Shown here: one piece after another, positions 33,828 through 42,819 of the stretch
Layout of the letters: each line of letters opens with the position of its first letter
Numbering within the stretch: the stretch's first letter is position 1
Origin: Prosthecobacter fusiformis
GTDB lineage: Bacteria; Verrucomicrobiota; Verrucomicrobiia; Verrucomicrobiales; Verrucomicrobiaceae
Direction of reading: 5' to 3'
Length of the DNA: 64,000 nt
Assembly (NCBI RefSeq): GCF_004364345.1
Contig: NZ_SOCA01000003.1
Span: 186,001-250,000, forward strand
Made by a program: the position numbers and the translations under genes
The notes under the pieces: model-generated
The model's database searches: none
What the model was told of the DNA's origin: nothing
The model's input: only the letters and a program-made list of their open reading frames with translations

Positions 33828-35432
33828 TCATTTTTTGGCTGGACCTGCTGGTTTTTTTTCTAAATCTTTCGGAGATAGTTCTTTGGTGACAGGCTTCGCT
33901 TCCGCCTCACCCTTTGATATCTCAGTCTTTGGAGATGTCTTGGATGCACTTTTGTCCGTCAGTAAAGGTGACGCAGACGATTTGGATCCAGACTGCTGCT
34001 GAAGGATGGGAGAAATATCGGAATAAATGCCGGCTTCGCGTCTTGGGGAGTAAGAATATGCAGATGATAGCCCTGCCTTATACTCCTCGGGATAGTCTCT
34101 TTTTATGGCAGCCAGGGATTCTGCAATTTTGGTTGTGGGGATAAGTTGTGAACCGCTCCTGAGAACGGTTATATAAACCGCCACTGCATCGGCATGCTGT
34201 TGAGCCTTTTCCAGATTGATAGCGCCCAAAAATTGTTTGAATACCGCTTGATCGGAACTGCTGATGGCCGTGTGGATTTGCATGGTTTGAAGGATTTCAA
34301 GCAAACGGGCCAGCAACGGCCAGTCCTCTGTCGCAATGGCCTCTTTCAACACTCTCTGTAAAAAAGTGCTAACGCTTTCATTGTCTTTATTTGACGGGCT
34401 TTCTGGAACATTGAGCAGGCGGGCTATCGCGTATCTCGTAAGCATGTCCTTGACGGCAAAGAGGGTTTCGGAACTGGCAGAATTGTACTCGCTGTAATTA
34501 AAGCGCGAAGTTATCACCGAACCCCTTTTAAAATTTTCATACACCATCTGGTAGTTGCGTAACTGAGTTGCCAGGGGGTAGTTGCCTGAGAAATTACCAT
34601 CTTGCTGCTGCTTGCTCAAATCCTCGGCCTTTTTTGTTACCTCAGAGAGATCATCCAGGCTTTTGATTGCCAAAATCCATGGTTTCACATGCTCCTCAAA
34701 CTCTATAGTTGTCAGGGGTTTGCTTCGCGATTCTGGTGAAATGCGTATCAGCTGCCTGTTAAGTTTTTCAATAAACTCTGAGCGTGGGATTATAGAGTTG
34801 AGACTTTTGCTATAGGTGTTGATGGTCGAATATTGAAAGCGGTCAGCAAACTCGCCTTGGCGTTTAACCAATGGATTCTCCTTTTCAAGCATGATATCTT
34901 GGATCGATGTCAGTAATAAAACAAGGGTTTGTAATGCTTCCTGATTGTATCCAGATGGCAAATCCTCCGTACTGCGTTTTTTGACAATATCCTTCTGCAT
35001 CTTTTCCAAGGTGCTTATGGAGGCATCCAGTTCCCTGGCGGTAGTCGCAGTGAATGCATCTTGTAAAGAGGCTAGCAAAGTGCTGTCGTAGTTTGCCAGC
35101 CACTCTTCATTTTTTCGGGCCGTGCGCGCTTTGATTTCAGCAATGAGTTCAATGCACATCCCATCGATCTTTTCAGAAAGTGGCACGGCACGTATTTTCT
35201 CGATTCGCGAGATGATAATGTACTCCCTCTCAGATAGCAAATCATCGAAGCTGAATGAACTGAGCAAGGTTTCAGCTTGAAGTGCCTTCACTCGGTCCGT
35301 CTGATTTTTGCTTTCTCGAGCGGTTTTGATCACCGCAATAATCTCGTTTCGCAACGACTCTAATAATACCGCTGGTTCTGCGGCTATGGCTGTGAATGCA
35401 ACAAACGAAAAGATCACGATAAGACGTTTCAT
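33828..35432 (-). CDS. Secreted helical protein, unknown, AT-richer than neighbours
   Basis: 534 residues from ATG 35432 (MKRLIVIFSFVAFTAIAAE, a good signal peptide). I recognise no family. The mature part is almost all helical and repeat-like, and ends in a Lys/Ser/Pro-rich disordered tail (~470-534) with KSSASPLLTDKSASKTSP. GGA lies four to five bases ahead of the ATG. The gene is visibly richer in A and T and uses A/T-ending codons, unlike its neighbours, hinting at transfer or weak codon selection. It is flanked by gaps of 93 and 447 bases. Confidence 0.7.
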   Translation of the reverse strand: MKRLIVIFSFVAFTAIAAEPAVLLESLRNEIIAVIKTARESKNQTDRVKALQAETLLSSFSFDDLLSEREYIIISRIEKIRAVPLSEKIDGMCIELIAEIKARTARKNEEWLANYDSTLLASLQDAFTATTARELDASISTLEKMQKDIVKKRSTEDLPSGYNQEALQTLVLLLTSIQDIMLEKENPLVKRQGEFADRFQYSTINTYSKSLNSIIPRSEFIEKLNRQLIRISPESRSKPLTTIEFEEHVKPWILAIKSLDDLSEVTKKAEDLSKQQQDGNFSGNYPLATQLRNYQMVYENFKRGSVITSRFNYSEYNSASSETLFAVKDMLTRYAIARLLNVPESPSNKDNESVSTFLQRVLKEAIATEDWPLLARLLEILQTMQIHTAISSSDQAVFKQFLGAINLEKAQQHADAVAVYITVLRSGSQLIPTTKIAESLAAIKRDYPEEYKAGLSSAYSYSPRREAGIYSDISPILQQQSGSKSSASPLLTDKSASKTSPKTEISKGEAEAKPVTKELSPKDLEKKPAGPAKK

Positions 35433-35879
35433 TAGTTCCATATTAAGCACGGATCTTCGGGGGTCGATCTAAATTTATGCACACATTTTCATCTAGACTC
35501 CCAGAGCATTTAGTGTGTAAACCAGATTATGGGCCACGCCAAGATCCCTCGTATTTGTTGGGGGACTCTGGGACGAGTTCCTCAAATACGCTGATGGATA
35601 TGCCCCCGAAAGCTTGGGTTAACCACACAGAGGTGCAAAGGGAAAGTAGGCTAATTTTCTTAACCTATTCACCCGAATTTTCTGCCTCCTCCGCTTGTCC
35701 GCCCTCCCGACTAAACCACTGATATGATTCCGCGGGAATTGGGCGAGGGCGAAGATCCAAGGCTGAAGGTTACTTGCTCAAGACGGGCCGTAGCGGCGTT
35801 GAGTTTTTTGGGGTGAGCTTGAAGGCTGGTTGCTTACATTAGCGGTATCTAGCCGCCTTAAGTTCAGATGCTCTATAGC
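35433..35879. other. 447-base gap, no confident gene
   Basis: Several frames are open for up to 80 codons, but none has a credible start, composition or motif. CGTATTTG at 35550-35557 and its reverse complement CAAATACG at 35583-35590 could pair with a 25-base loop. No tRNA, terminator or mobile element end was identified. Confidence 0.4.
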
Positions 35880-36875
35880 TTACTTGGCTGTGGGTGCTTT
35901 GAGCTTGGCGATGAGGTATTCGTAAGCCTGGGAATGTTTCACATCAGGGGCACCGGGATAGACGAGTTCGCAAGGAACGCCGACGCTTTTGAGTTTCTCT
36001 TCAAGTTTTACGCCGAAGTTGGCACTGTGGGTGGGGTCTTTCTGAATCTGGCCCAGGGCTGGGGGGGCGCTGTAGATGAGGTAAATGGGGCAATCGTCAC
36101 TGGTGACGTTGGCATAGGGGGAGTATTCCTGGATCCAGGGAAGGATGCCTTCCCGCCCGGCGAGGAATTCGCTGAACTGCTGGCCGCGCTTTTTGGGGTC
36201 GGTGGTGATGAAACCGAAGGCGTGACCGCCATAGGAGCTGTTAGGGGTCCATTCTTTCATCTGCTGAGGGTCCAGGGTGGTCTGTGCGCCACTGACGGCG
36301 GCACACCAGAGGCGGGTGGACTCCTGAGAGATCGGATCGCTGCTTTTCGGATCTGCCAGGTCATCGTGAAAGGCGAGCCAGAGGCTGGAGCAGGCTCCGG
36401 CGGAGCCGCCAGCAGCACCGATGCGCTCTTTGTCGATGTTCCACTCCGTTGCTTTGCTGCGCACAAATTGCAGTGCACGGGCGGCATCTTCCAGGGGGGC
36501 TTTGACGGGAGGCTTGATGCCTGCGGCGTGGGCCTGGGACACGTAGCGGTAATTGATGGAGACGACGGAGATCCCGGCTTCCAGATATTTTTCAAGGGAA
36601 GCGAGGCGGTTTTTATCTCCGCCCATCCAGCCGCCGCCATGGATGAAGAAAAGCAGGGGGGTGGGCTTGGCTGATTCCACTTTCCAGAAGTCCATCACCT
36701 GGCGCTCGTGGGTGCCGTAGGGGACATTGGCCTGGGTGGGCGTCGGCAGCTTGGGAGCGGGCTTGGCTGCGGTTTTCGGTTTCGCGGGGGCTTTGGTTTT
36801 AACGGGAGTATCGGCAGCGATGAGGGCTCCGCTGAGGGCGCAAAGAGCGCAGAGGGTCAGGTAGGTTGGGCGCAT
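35880..36875 (-). CDS. Secreted alpha/beta hydrolase (BD-FAE/lipase-like)
   Basis: 331 residues. A signal peptide (MRPTYLTLCALCALSGALIA) and a Lys/Pro/Ala linker are followed by an alpha/beta hydrolase: oxyanion HGGG in FFIHGGGWMGGDK, nucleophile elbow GGSAGAC, and C-terminal His in DVKHSQAYEYL. These features are shared with the hormone-sensitive-lipase and bifunctional deacetylase-feruloyl-esterase families that deacylate xylan or pectin. No other enzyme is immediately adjacent. Family is clear; substrate is not. Confidence 0.85.
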   Translation of the reverse strand: MRPTYLTLCALCALSGALIAADTPVKTKAPAKPKTAAKPAPKLPTPTQANVPYGTHERQVMDFWKVESAKPTPLLFFIHGGGWMGGDKNRLASLEKYLEAGISVVSINYRYVSQAHAAGIKPPVKAPLEDAARALQFVRSKATEWNIDKERIGAAGGSAGACSSLWLAFHDDLADPKSSDPISQESTRLWCAAVSGAQTTLDPQQMKEWTPNSSYGGHAFGFITTDPKKRGQQFSEFLAGREGILPWIQEYSPYANVTSDDCPIYLIYSAPPALGQIQKDPTHSANFGVKLEEKLKSVGVPCELVYPGAPDVKHSQAYEYLIAKLKAPTAK

Positions 36876-36951
36876 GGTGGAAGGTATAGGCGGGTAAAAA
36901 CGGCACGGAGGCCGTGTTTCTTCCCGCTAAAGCCTTTTGCCGCACCTGCCT

Positions 36952-37458
36952 TTAGGGCTGCCAGTTGCCATCCCGCACGCCTTTGTCCGTAACCTTATAC
37001 TTTTCATCTTCCTGGATGACTTCCCATGTTTTGCGCTGGAAGTGTTTTTTATAGGACCAGCCTGCCTCGTATTCCCAGGAGGCCGGGCCGGTGGTTTTCA
37101 TCAGGCGGATTTGAATCACGTAAACGGCGATACCTCGTTCTGGGTCCACGATGAGGTTATCCGGCTGGGCTGTGGTGAGCACACTGGCGCTGATCATGCG
37201 CAGGTTGAGATCATCGAAACGCCTGAGAAACGGGACGGTGGCTGGGGTATAGTCACGGTTGGGGACGATCTCCCCCAGGGAGATGGAATAGCTTTTCGGC
37301 ACGCCTGGATTGGGGTCCGGGAGTGTCCGGATGATCTCGCGCACCAGGGCCTCGGTGGCATCGGTTTCATAACTGTCCAGCCGGATGCCTTCACGATCTA
37401 CGGGCCCGCAGGCGGCGAGAGTGGCAAGGCAGAGGCAGGTGAAAAGGCGGCGGATCAT
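36952..37458 (-). CDS. Putative lipoprotein, unknown
   Basis: 168 residues. [18 protein letters not shown] gives a lipobox (LAAC) with acylated Cys at residue 17, so it is probably anchored to a periplasm-facing membrane. The mature part is a small alpha/beta domain with [14 protein letters not shown] and [13 protein letters not shown]; no family recognised. The frame is open far upstream, but lipobox geometry sets the start at 37458. It is divergent from hflX with 78 bases between. Confidence 0.72.
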   Translation of the reverse strand: MIRRLFTCLCLATLAACGPVDREGIRLDSYETDATEALVREIIRTLPDPNPGVPKSYSISLGEIVPNRDYTPATVPFLRRFDDLNLRMISASVLTTAQPDNLIVDPERGIAVYVIQIRLMKTTGPASWEYEAGWSYKKHFQRKTWEVIQEDEKYKVTDKGVRDGNWQP

Positions 37459-37536
37459 GGAGGCGGTCTGTGCCACGGAATACGCATGAGAGCAACTGGC
37501 GGTGCTTGGCAAGCGTTTCTCCCTCGCTATACTTTG

Positions 37537-38880
37537 ATGATGTTCGATATTCGTGAAAAGCCTCAGCATGTGGATCGTGCCTTCCTTGTGGGTGCTTATT
37601 TTGACCGCCGTAAGGCTCAGGAGGCTACTGATTTGCTCGAAGAGCTCAATGAACTCGTCGAGACTTTGGGGATCGAAGTCGTCGGGTCCGAGCTTGTGTA
37701 TGCCCGTGAACATACGGCCCGGCACCTCATCGGTAAAGGCAAGGCGAAGGAGCTGATGGATGCGGCGAAGGAGGCAGGTGCTGAGTGCATCGTCTTCGAC
37801 AATGAATTTTCCCCTGGCCAGCAGCGTGCCTGGGAAAGCGAATCCGGCCTATGCGTCATTGATCGGCATGAGGTCATTCTGGACATCTTCAACATGCGCG
37901 CCAAGACGCGGGAGGCCCGCCTCCAGGTGGAGCTGGCGCGCATGGAATATTCCATCCCACGTCTGACGCGCATGTGGGCTCACCTTGACCGTCAGGGCGG
38001 TGGTGCTGGCGGTGGTGTCGGTGGTGCAGGGGCGGCTCGTGGTGAAGGGGAAACCCAGCTGGAAGTGGACCGGCGCATGGCTTATAAAAAGCTGGACCGG
38101 GTAAAGGCTGAGCTGGAGGAAGTGAAAAAGCAGCGGGATACGATGCGCAAGGAACGTAGCCGCGTCCCGGTGCCCCATGCCGCTATTGTTGGTTATACCA
38201 ATGCAGGGAAGTCCTCTCTGCTGAATAAGCTGACGGATGCGGATGCTTATGTGGAGAACAAGCTCTTCGCGACCCTGGATACGACCACGCGCCGGATGGA
38301 TCTGCCGGATGGCCAAGCCATGCTCGTGACTGATACGGTCGGTTTTGTCCGTAATCTTCCGCATGACTTGGTGCAAAGTTTCCGGGCGACATTGGAAGAA
38401 GCCGTGCTGGCGGATTTCCTAATTCACGTGGTGGACGCGAGCTCCCCCCATGCCTACAACTTTTATCAAACCACGACTGAGGTGCTGGCAGAACTGGGTG
38501 CCGGGGACAAGCGTGTGCTCCTGGCCCTGAACAAGGTGGACCTAACGGATGATGTGCGTCAGACCGAGCTCCGACGTCAGTTCCCTGAAGGTGTCTTCAT
38601 TTCCGTCAAGACCGGCCAAGGAATGGACGATTTGTTTCACCGCATCCACGATATGCTCATCGACCGGGTGGTGCGCCTGGACCTGTGTATTCCCCTGGAC
38701 CGCATGGATCTGGTGGCCCTGGCGCATCAAGAGGGCAAGGTGCTGTCCGAAGATTACGAGCGTGGCGTGGCCGACATTCAATGTGTGGTGCCGAAGCGCT
38801 TCGAGTCCAAATTCACCTCCTTCGTGCGTCCGGTGAAGAAGAAATCAGCCCGTGCTGAAGCTGCTGCTGCTGCCAAATAA
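37537..38880 (+). CDS. hflX: GTPase HflX
   Basis: 447 residues. An N-terminal HflX domain ([33 protein letters not shown]) and glycine-rich loop with [12 protein letters not shown] near residue 155 precede a GTPase domain: G1 [11 protein letters not shown]3 [11 protein letters not shown]4 NKVDL. HflX binds the 50S subunit and helps rescue or split stalled ribosomes under stress. The start is ATG 37537 ([12 protein letters not shown]), with no ribosome site; the second ATG at 37540 is equally possible. A much longer upstream open frame antisense to the lipoprotein is not used. Confidence 0.95.
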   Translation: MMFDIREKPQHVDRAFLVGAYFDRRKAQEATDLLEELNELVETLGIEVVGSELVYAREHTARHLIGKGKAKELMDAAKEAGAECIVFDNEFSPGQQRAWESESGLCVIDRHEVILDIFNMRAKTREARLQVELARMEYSIPRLTRMWAHLDRQGGGAGGGVGGAGAARGEGETQLEVDRRMAYKKLDRVKAELEEVKKQRDTMRKERSRVPVPHAAIVGYTNAGKSSLLNKLTDADAYVENKLFATLDTTTRRMDLPDGQAMLVTDTVGFVRNLPHDLVQSFRATLEEAVLADFLIHVVDASSPHAYNFYQTTTEVLAELGAGDKRVLLALNKVDLTDDVRQTELRRQFPEGVFISVKTGQGMDDLFHRIHDMLIDRVVRLDLCIPLDRMDLVALAHQEGKVLSEDYERGVADIQCVVPKRFESKFTSFVRPVKKKSARAEAAAAAK

Positions 38881-38924
38881 AAAAGCGGAGCGAGTCTGAC
38901 CGTGATATTTCTCACCCCTGAAGT

Positions 38925-39890
38925 ATGTGCTGGCGTCTAACAATCTATTGTTTTCTCGCCTGCCTGCCAGTGTTCGCTGTGGAGGCGCATCACGAAGTGG
39001 TGACCGGCTGGCCGCAGTTGCCTGCGGATCATCAGCTAGGCCTCTGCGCGGGGGTGGATGTGGATGCGCAAAATCGCGTTTTTGTGTTTCATCGCAGCGG
39101 CAGGAAGTGGTCGAATCCCTTTCCGAAAGAACCTATTTCTCAACCTACGATCAGCGTGATTGATGGCAGTTCCGGCAAGCTTTTGCAAAGCTGGGGCGCA
39201 GGCCGGTTCATCATGCCGCATGGGCTTACGGTGGATCAGGAGGGGCATGTCTGGCTGACAGATGTGGGGCTGCATCAGGTATTCAAATGCACGGCTGAAG
39301 GGCAGGTACTGCTGACGCTGGGCCAAGCGGGTGTGCCTGGGAATGATCAGACTCATTTCAATCTGCCCACGGATGTGGCTGTCCTTTCTGATAGGTCCTT
39401 CTATGTCAGCGATGGCTACAAAAACACCCGGGTGATGAAATTCAGTGCGGATGGCCAGTTCGAATTTGAATGGGGCGCCAAGGGGAAGGGCGATGGCCAA
39501 TTCAATTTGCCGCATGGGCTGGCGGTGGATTCCAAAGGCCGGGTGTATGTCTGTGACCGTGAAAACCACCGCCTCCAAGTTTTCGATGCGCGAGGCAACT
39601 TCCTCCAGGTGTGGGAAGGGGAACACGTTGGAAAACCCTACGGGGTGGCCGTGAGTCCCGAGGATGACGTTTTCATCATGGATGGCGGCATTCCTTCGTT
39701 AAAATCTGCTTCCCGAGGTAAAGCGGTACAATTGGATGCAAGTGGGCAGGTCCGGGATACCTTCGGCAGCTTTGGCAGTGCGCCAGGGCAGTTTCAGATG
39801 GGGCATGACATTGCCATCGGGCCGGATGGGGCCGTTTACACGGCTGAAGGAACGGGAGCTCGAGTGCAGAAGTTTGTCCTCAAGAAGTGA
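38925..39890 (+). CDS. Secreted NHL-repeat beta-propeller protein
   Basis: 321 residues. A weak signal peptide (MCWRLTIYCFLACLPVFAVEA) precedes repeated NHL units: MPHGLTVDQEGHVWLTDVGL, FNLPTDVAVLSDRSFYVSDG, FNLPHGLAVDSKGRVYVCDR and HDIAIGPDGAVYTAEGTGARV. These build a six-bladed propeller. Relatives include the lyase domain of peptidylglycine amidating enzymes, but catalysis cannot be assumed. It follows hflX by 44 bases, though unrelated in role. Confidence 0.8.
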   Translation: MCWRLTIYCFLACLPVFAVEAHHEVVTGWPQLPADHQLGLCAGVDVDAQNRVFVFHRSGRKWSNPFPKEPISQPTISVIDGSSGKLLQSWGAGRFIMPHGLTVDQEGHVWLTDVGLHQVFKCTAEGQVLLTLGQAGVPGNDQTHFNLPTDVAVLSDRSFYVSDGYKNTRVMKFSADGQFEFEWGAKGKGDGQFNLPHGLAVDSKGRVYVCDRENHRLQVFDARGNFLQVWEGEHVGKPYGVAVSPEDDVFIMDGGIPSLKSASRGKAVQLDASGQVRDTFGSFGSAPGQFQMGHDIAIGPDGAVYTAEGTGARVQKFVLKK

Positions 39891-39905
39891 GGCAGAGTCT
39901 GTGGC

Positions 39906-40847
39906 TCAGGCGATTTGGTCGGCAGCCAGAGCTGCATTGCCGATGATGCCGGATTCATTGCTGAAGCGGGCGGGAACGATCTGAAGACGCTCCCAGACAA
40001 CAGTGCTGAGCATGGACTGTACCTTGCGCTTGAGGGGATCAAAAATGAGGTCGCCTGCCTGGGCCACGCCGCCGCCGATGACAAAGGCATCCGGGTTAAG
40101 AAGCCAGGCGATGCTGGAGAGGGAGGTGCCCAGCCATTCGGCGATTTCTTCCCAAATCTGGCGGGCTATGTCGTCACCGGCCTTGGCGGCATCGGCGATT
40201 TTTTTTGGAGTGCATTCTTCGATGGTTTTTTGCACATGGGCCTCGGCATAACGCTGGACGGCATGCTCGGCGATTTCCTTGTTTCCGGTGTATTTTTCCA
40301 GGGCACCCAAGTTGCCGTAATGACCGGCACGGCCGTCGCATTCAATGCTCATCTGGCCGATCTCCCCGGCTGCACAGCCGCTGCCGCGATAAAGCTGGCC
40401 GTTTAAAATGAGGCCGCCGCCGATGCCGGTGCCCATGGTCAGGGCCACCACGTTTTTCAGTCCACGAGCGGCACCATAACGGAATTCTGCATAGGCCATC
40501 GCATTGGCATCATTTTCGACAGTGACGGGAAGGCCGCTTTTTTCACCCAGGATGGTTTTCAGCGGGACGTGCTTCCAACCGGGGACATTGGTGAGCACAT
40601 GGACGAAGCCGTGGTCAAAATCCACGAGTCCTGGAACGCCTACGCCGATGGCGGCGATGTCTGGATAAGTTTCGCGCAGTTTGGCCACCCGGTTGGCCAT
40701 CTCAGTGATCAGCGCCGCAGGGCCTGCAAAGTCAGCGGTGGGAATGGGGGCATCGGTAGTGAGCAATTCACCGCCACGGCAGACACCGAGTTTGACCGAG
40801 GTGCCGCCGAAATCAATGCCGACTGAGGTGATGGAACTTTCAGACAT
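39906..40847 (-). CDS. ROK family sugar kinase, glucokinase-like
   Basis: 313 residues from ATG 40847. SVGIDFGGTSVKLG is the ATP-binding phosphate loop, GVGVPGLVDFDHG and VTVENDANAMAYAEF the sugar-binding site with the catalytic Asp in ENDAN, and TMGTGIGGGLILNGQLY the second phosphate loop. ROK kinases phosphorylate glucose or related sugars. The zinc site is unusual: GQMSIECDGRAGHYGNLGALE-type residues replace the GH...CxCGxxGC ligands. It lies 75 bases after coaX on the same strand, so both may form an operon. Confidence 0.85.
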   Translation of the reverse strand: MSESSITSVGIDFGGTSVKLGVCRGGELLTTDAPIPTADFAGPAALITEMANRVAKLRETYPDIAAIGVGVPGLVDFDHGFVHVLTNVPGWKHVPLKTILGEKSGLPVTVENDANAMAYAEFRYGAARGLKNVVALTMGTGIGGGLILNGQLYRGSGCAAGEIGQMSIECDGRAGHYGNLGALEKYTGNKEIAEHAVQRYAEAHVQKTIEECTPKKIADAAKAGDDIARQIWEEIAEWLGTSLSSIAWLLNPDAFVIGGGVAQAGDLIFDPLKRKVQSMLSTVVWERLQIVPARFSNESGIIGNAALAADQIA

Positions 40848-40922
40848 GAGAAGGGGCGCGGAGGATGCGCGGGCAGCAGGAGGGTGCAAGGGCAAAGGTT
40901 GAATGAGGAGGAGGCTGGTCTA

Positions 40923-41687
40923 TCAACCAAAGGGTGGTTCTAAGCCGTCGGAGGGGGGAATTGGCAGACTGGCCACGAGCCGCAGGCCATGGAGGGTGAG
41001 GTCCGCATCCACAGAAATTTCCTCGTCCATGCCGGCGATGATCCAGCCCGCATCACCCCCTGTGGCGACGATGTGGAGAGGACCGGGGGGCAGCTCTTTT
41101 TTCAGGGCTTCGAGGATGCCTTTGATCATGCCACGATAACCAATGGCTGCGCCGGCCTGAATGGCCCCGACGGTACTTTGACCAATGGCTGTTTCGGGTT
41201 CCATCAGCTCCACCTGGGGCAGCAGGGCGGTGCGCTCGTGTAGATAATCGGTCATCAGGCGTAGACCTGGGGCGATGACGCCGCCAATGTAGTGACGGTC
41301 AGCAGAAAGGATGTCGAAAGTCACGGCGGTACCGAAATCGATAACGATACCCGGTGCCCCGTGGAGGTGTGCCAGGGCGACGGCATTGGCCAGGCGGTCT
41401 GCGCCGATGCTTTCCGGCTTCGGATAGCGGATGCCGATGCCCATGGAAGTTTGATGATTTAGGACGGTGAGGTTGGGCAGGGCATCCCGAAAGGCCTGAA
41501 CGGCAGCCGGGACTACGCTGCAAATGAAGGCGGATTGAAAGGTCCAACCAGCTACGGTTTGCCTGACCAGATCAGGCGTTGCCTCACGGGTCGGCAGCTC
41601 CCGGCGGTCCAAAATGGCCTCACGGGTGGCCAGGCCGAGCTTGGTGCGGCCATTGCCTACATCGATGAGGAGAAAATCAGCGGTCAT
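40923..41687 (-). CDS. coaX: Type III pantothenate kinase
   Basis: 254 residues. MTADFLLIDVGNGRTKLGLA carries the first Asp of the ASKHA phosphate loop; IGADRLANAVALAH is the pantothenate/dimer motif; and IDFGTAVTFDILSADRHYIGGVIAPG the second phosphate loop. CoaX performs the first step of coenzyme A synthesis and needs a monovalent cation. The start ATG 41687 begins the family's usual N-terminus; the open frame extends 37 codons more. rplS is divergent, with 149 bases between. Confidence 0.93.
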   Translation of the reverse strand: MTADFLLIDVGNGRTKLGLATREAILDRRELPTREATPDLVRQTVAGWTFQSAFICSVVPAAVQAFRDALPNLTVLNHQTSMGIGIRYPKPESIGADRLANAVALAHLHGAPGIVIDFGTAVTFDILSADRHYIGGVIAPGLRLMTDYLHERTALLPQVELMEPETAIGQSTVGAIQAGAAIGYRGMIKGILEALKKELPPGPLHIVATGGDAGWIIAGMDEEISVDADLTLHGLRLVASLPIPPSDGLEPPFG

Positions 41688-41836
41688 GGGCGTGCATATG
41701 GACGGGAAGAAAGATCTGGGCAAGCAAGATGGAAAAACTGGTTGCGAAAGAAGAGAAAGCATCCACAATCCCTGCCCCTCGCCCGGTTCGCCTCTCATGG
41801 GATCTGACTCCGAAGGATAAATTCGCCCCGCACATT

Positions 41837-42202
41837 ATGAGCAACATCATCGCCAACATTGATTCTGAACAACTCAAGAAGGAAGTCGCTTCCTTTCATG
41901 TGGGTGACAGTGTCAAAATCCACACCCGAGTCATTGAAGGCGACAAAGAGCGTATTCAGATCTTCGCGGGCATCATCATCTCCCACAAAGGTGCGGGGCT
42001 GAACGAAGCTTTCACGGTCCGTAAAATCTCCTATGGTGAAGGCGTGGAACGTGTGTTCCCAGTCCACAGCCCAAAGGTGGCCAAGATCGAAGTCGTCAAA
42101 ATCGGTAAAGTCCGCCGTGCCCGTCTTCACTATCTGCGCGGCCGTAAAGGCAAGCAGGCCATGACGGTCAAGGAACAGGCTTACAACAGCAACGAAGCTT
42201 AA
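41837..42202 (+). CDS. rplS: 50S ribosomal protein L19
   Basis: 121 residues, standard for L19 at the 30S-50S interface. FHVGDSVKIHTRVIEGDKERIQ, SYGEGVERVFPVHSP and RARLHYLRGRKGKQA are hallmark segments. ATG 41837 (MSNIIANIDSEQL) is chosen over an open upstream frame, although no Shine-Dalgarno lies at proper distance. Two tandem intrinsic terminators follow the stop codon, consistent with a strongly transcribed monocistronic gene. Confidence 0.97.
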   Translation: MSNIIANIDSEQLKKEVASFHVGDSVKIHTRVIEGDKERIQIFAGIIISHKGAGLNEAFTVRKISYGEGVERVFPVHSPKVAKIEVVKIGKVRRARLHYLRGRKGKQAMTVKEQAYNSNEA

Positions 42203-42212
42203 TCCGCTTCGG

Positions 42213-42228
42213 AACCCTTCGGGTTTTT
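42213..42228 (+). terminator. Intrinsic terminator after rplS
   Basis: AACCC (42213-42217), loop TTC, GGGTT (42221-42225) and a T-run through 42228, ten bases after the rplS stop codon. Confidence 0.65.
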
Positions 42229-42244
42229 CCTCCATTTTCAAATT

Positions 42245-42274
42245 CACCTCAGCATGATCTGCTGGGGTGTTTTT
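42245..42274 (+). terminator. Second intrinsic terminator after rplS
   Basis: CACCTCAGC (42245-42253) pairs with GCTGGGGTG (42261-42269) with one U-G pair, a seven-base loop, and TTTTT at 42270-42274. The stronger of two tandem terminators after rplS. Confidence 0.8.
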
Positions 42275-42345
42275 GCGTGGAGAGGAGAAGGCCCCAGAAT
42301 CGAGGTTGCTCTGCTTCGAGCCGGATCATTTGCGTTGCAGCAAGA

Positions 42346-42819
42346 TTACTTTGCTGCCGACTCGTAATAGCGAAATTCGAGAGCGTCTGTTGTTTCCAAG
42401 ACTTCCTTCAGGGTGAACAGGTGCTCAAAGGGCGGCAGGAAGGTATCGCCTTCGTGGGCTTCTTTGACGAGGGTGAGGTAGAGGCCATCGCATTGCGGTA
42501 GCAGCTCGGCATAGACTTGGGCACCCCCGATGATGAAAATGGTCTCTGCATCTGGGCAAACGGAGGGCAATTCTGACACATTGCGGATGACGGTGAGGCC
42601 TTCGAGCGGTTCCATGTTGCGGCTGAGCACGATGTTTTGACGCCCGGGAAGGGGTCTGCCGATGGACTCATACGTTGTGCGACCCATCAGGATGGGGTGT
42701 CCCAAGGTGGTGCGCTTGAAGAACTTTAAGTCCTCCGGGAAATGCCAGGGCAGGGTGCCGTCGCGGCCAATGACGCGGTTGCTGGCCATGGCGACGATGG
42801 CGATGAGACGGGCTGGCAT
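42346..42819 (-). CDS. folA: Dihydrofolate reductase
   Basis: 157 residues, typical length. IAIVAMASNRVIGRDGTLPW, HFPEDLKFFKRTTLG, PILMGRTTYESIGRPLPG and IFIIGGAQVYAELLP are the classic FolA motifs, with catalytic Glu in PEDLK position. It reduces dihydrofolate with NADPH to provide tetrahydrofolate. Its ATG overlaps the stop of the upstream sialidase-like gene (TAATG), an odd partner, implying shared transcription and perhaps translational coupling. Confidence 0.96.
   Translation of the reverse strand: MPARLIAIVAMASNRVIGRDGTLPWHFPEDLKFFKRTTLGHPILMGRTTYESIGRPLPGRQNIVLSRNMEPLEGLTVIRNVSELPSVCPDAETIFIIGGAQVYAELLPQCDGLYLTLVKEAHEGDTFLPPFEHLFTLKEVLETTDALEFRYYESAAK

Noticed and set aside
35477-35722. 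81-codon ORF in the gap before the alpha/beta hydrolase
   Set aside because: No start signal or protein-like pattern; low-complexity mix of residues.
36937-37536. 200-codon upstream extension of the hflX frame
   Set aside because: Lies antisense to the lipoprotein gene and precedes the conserved HflX N-terminus; not part of the protein.
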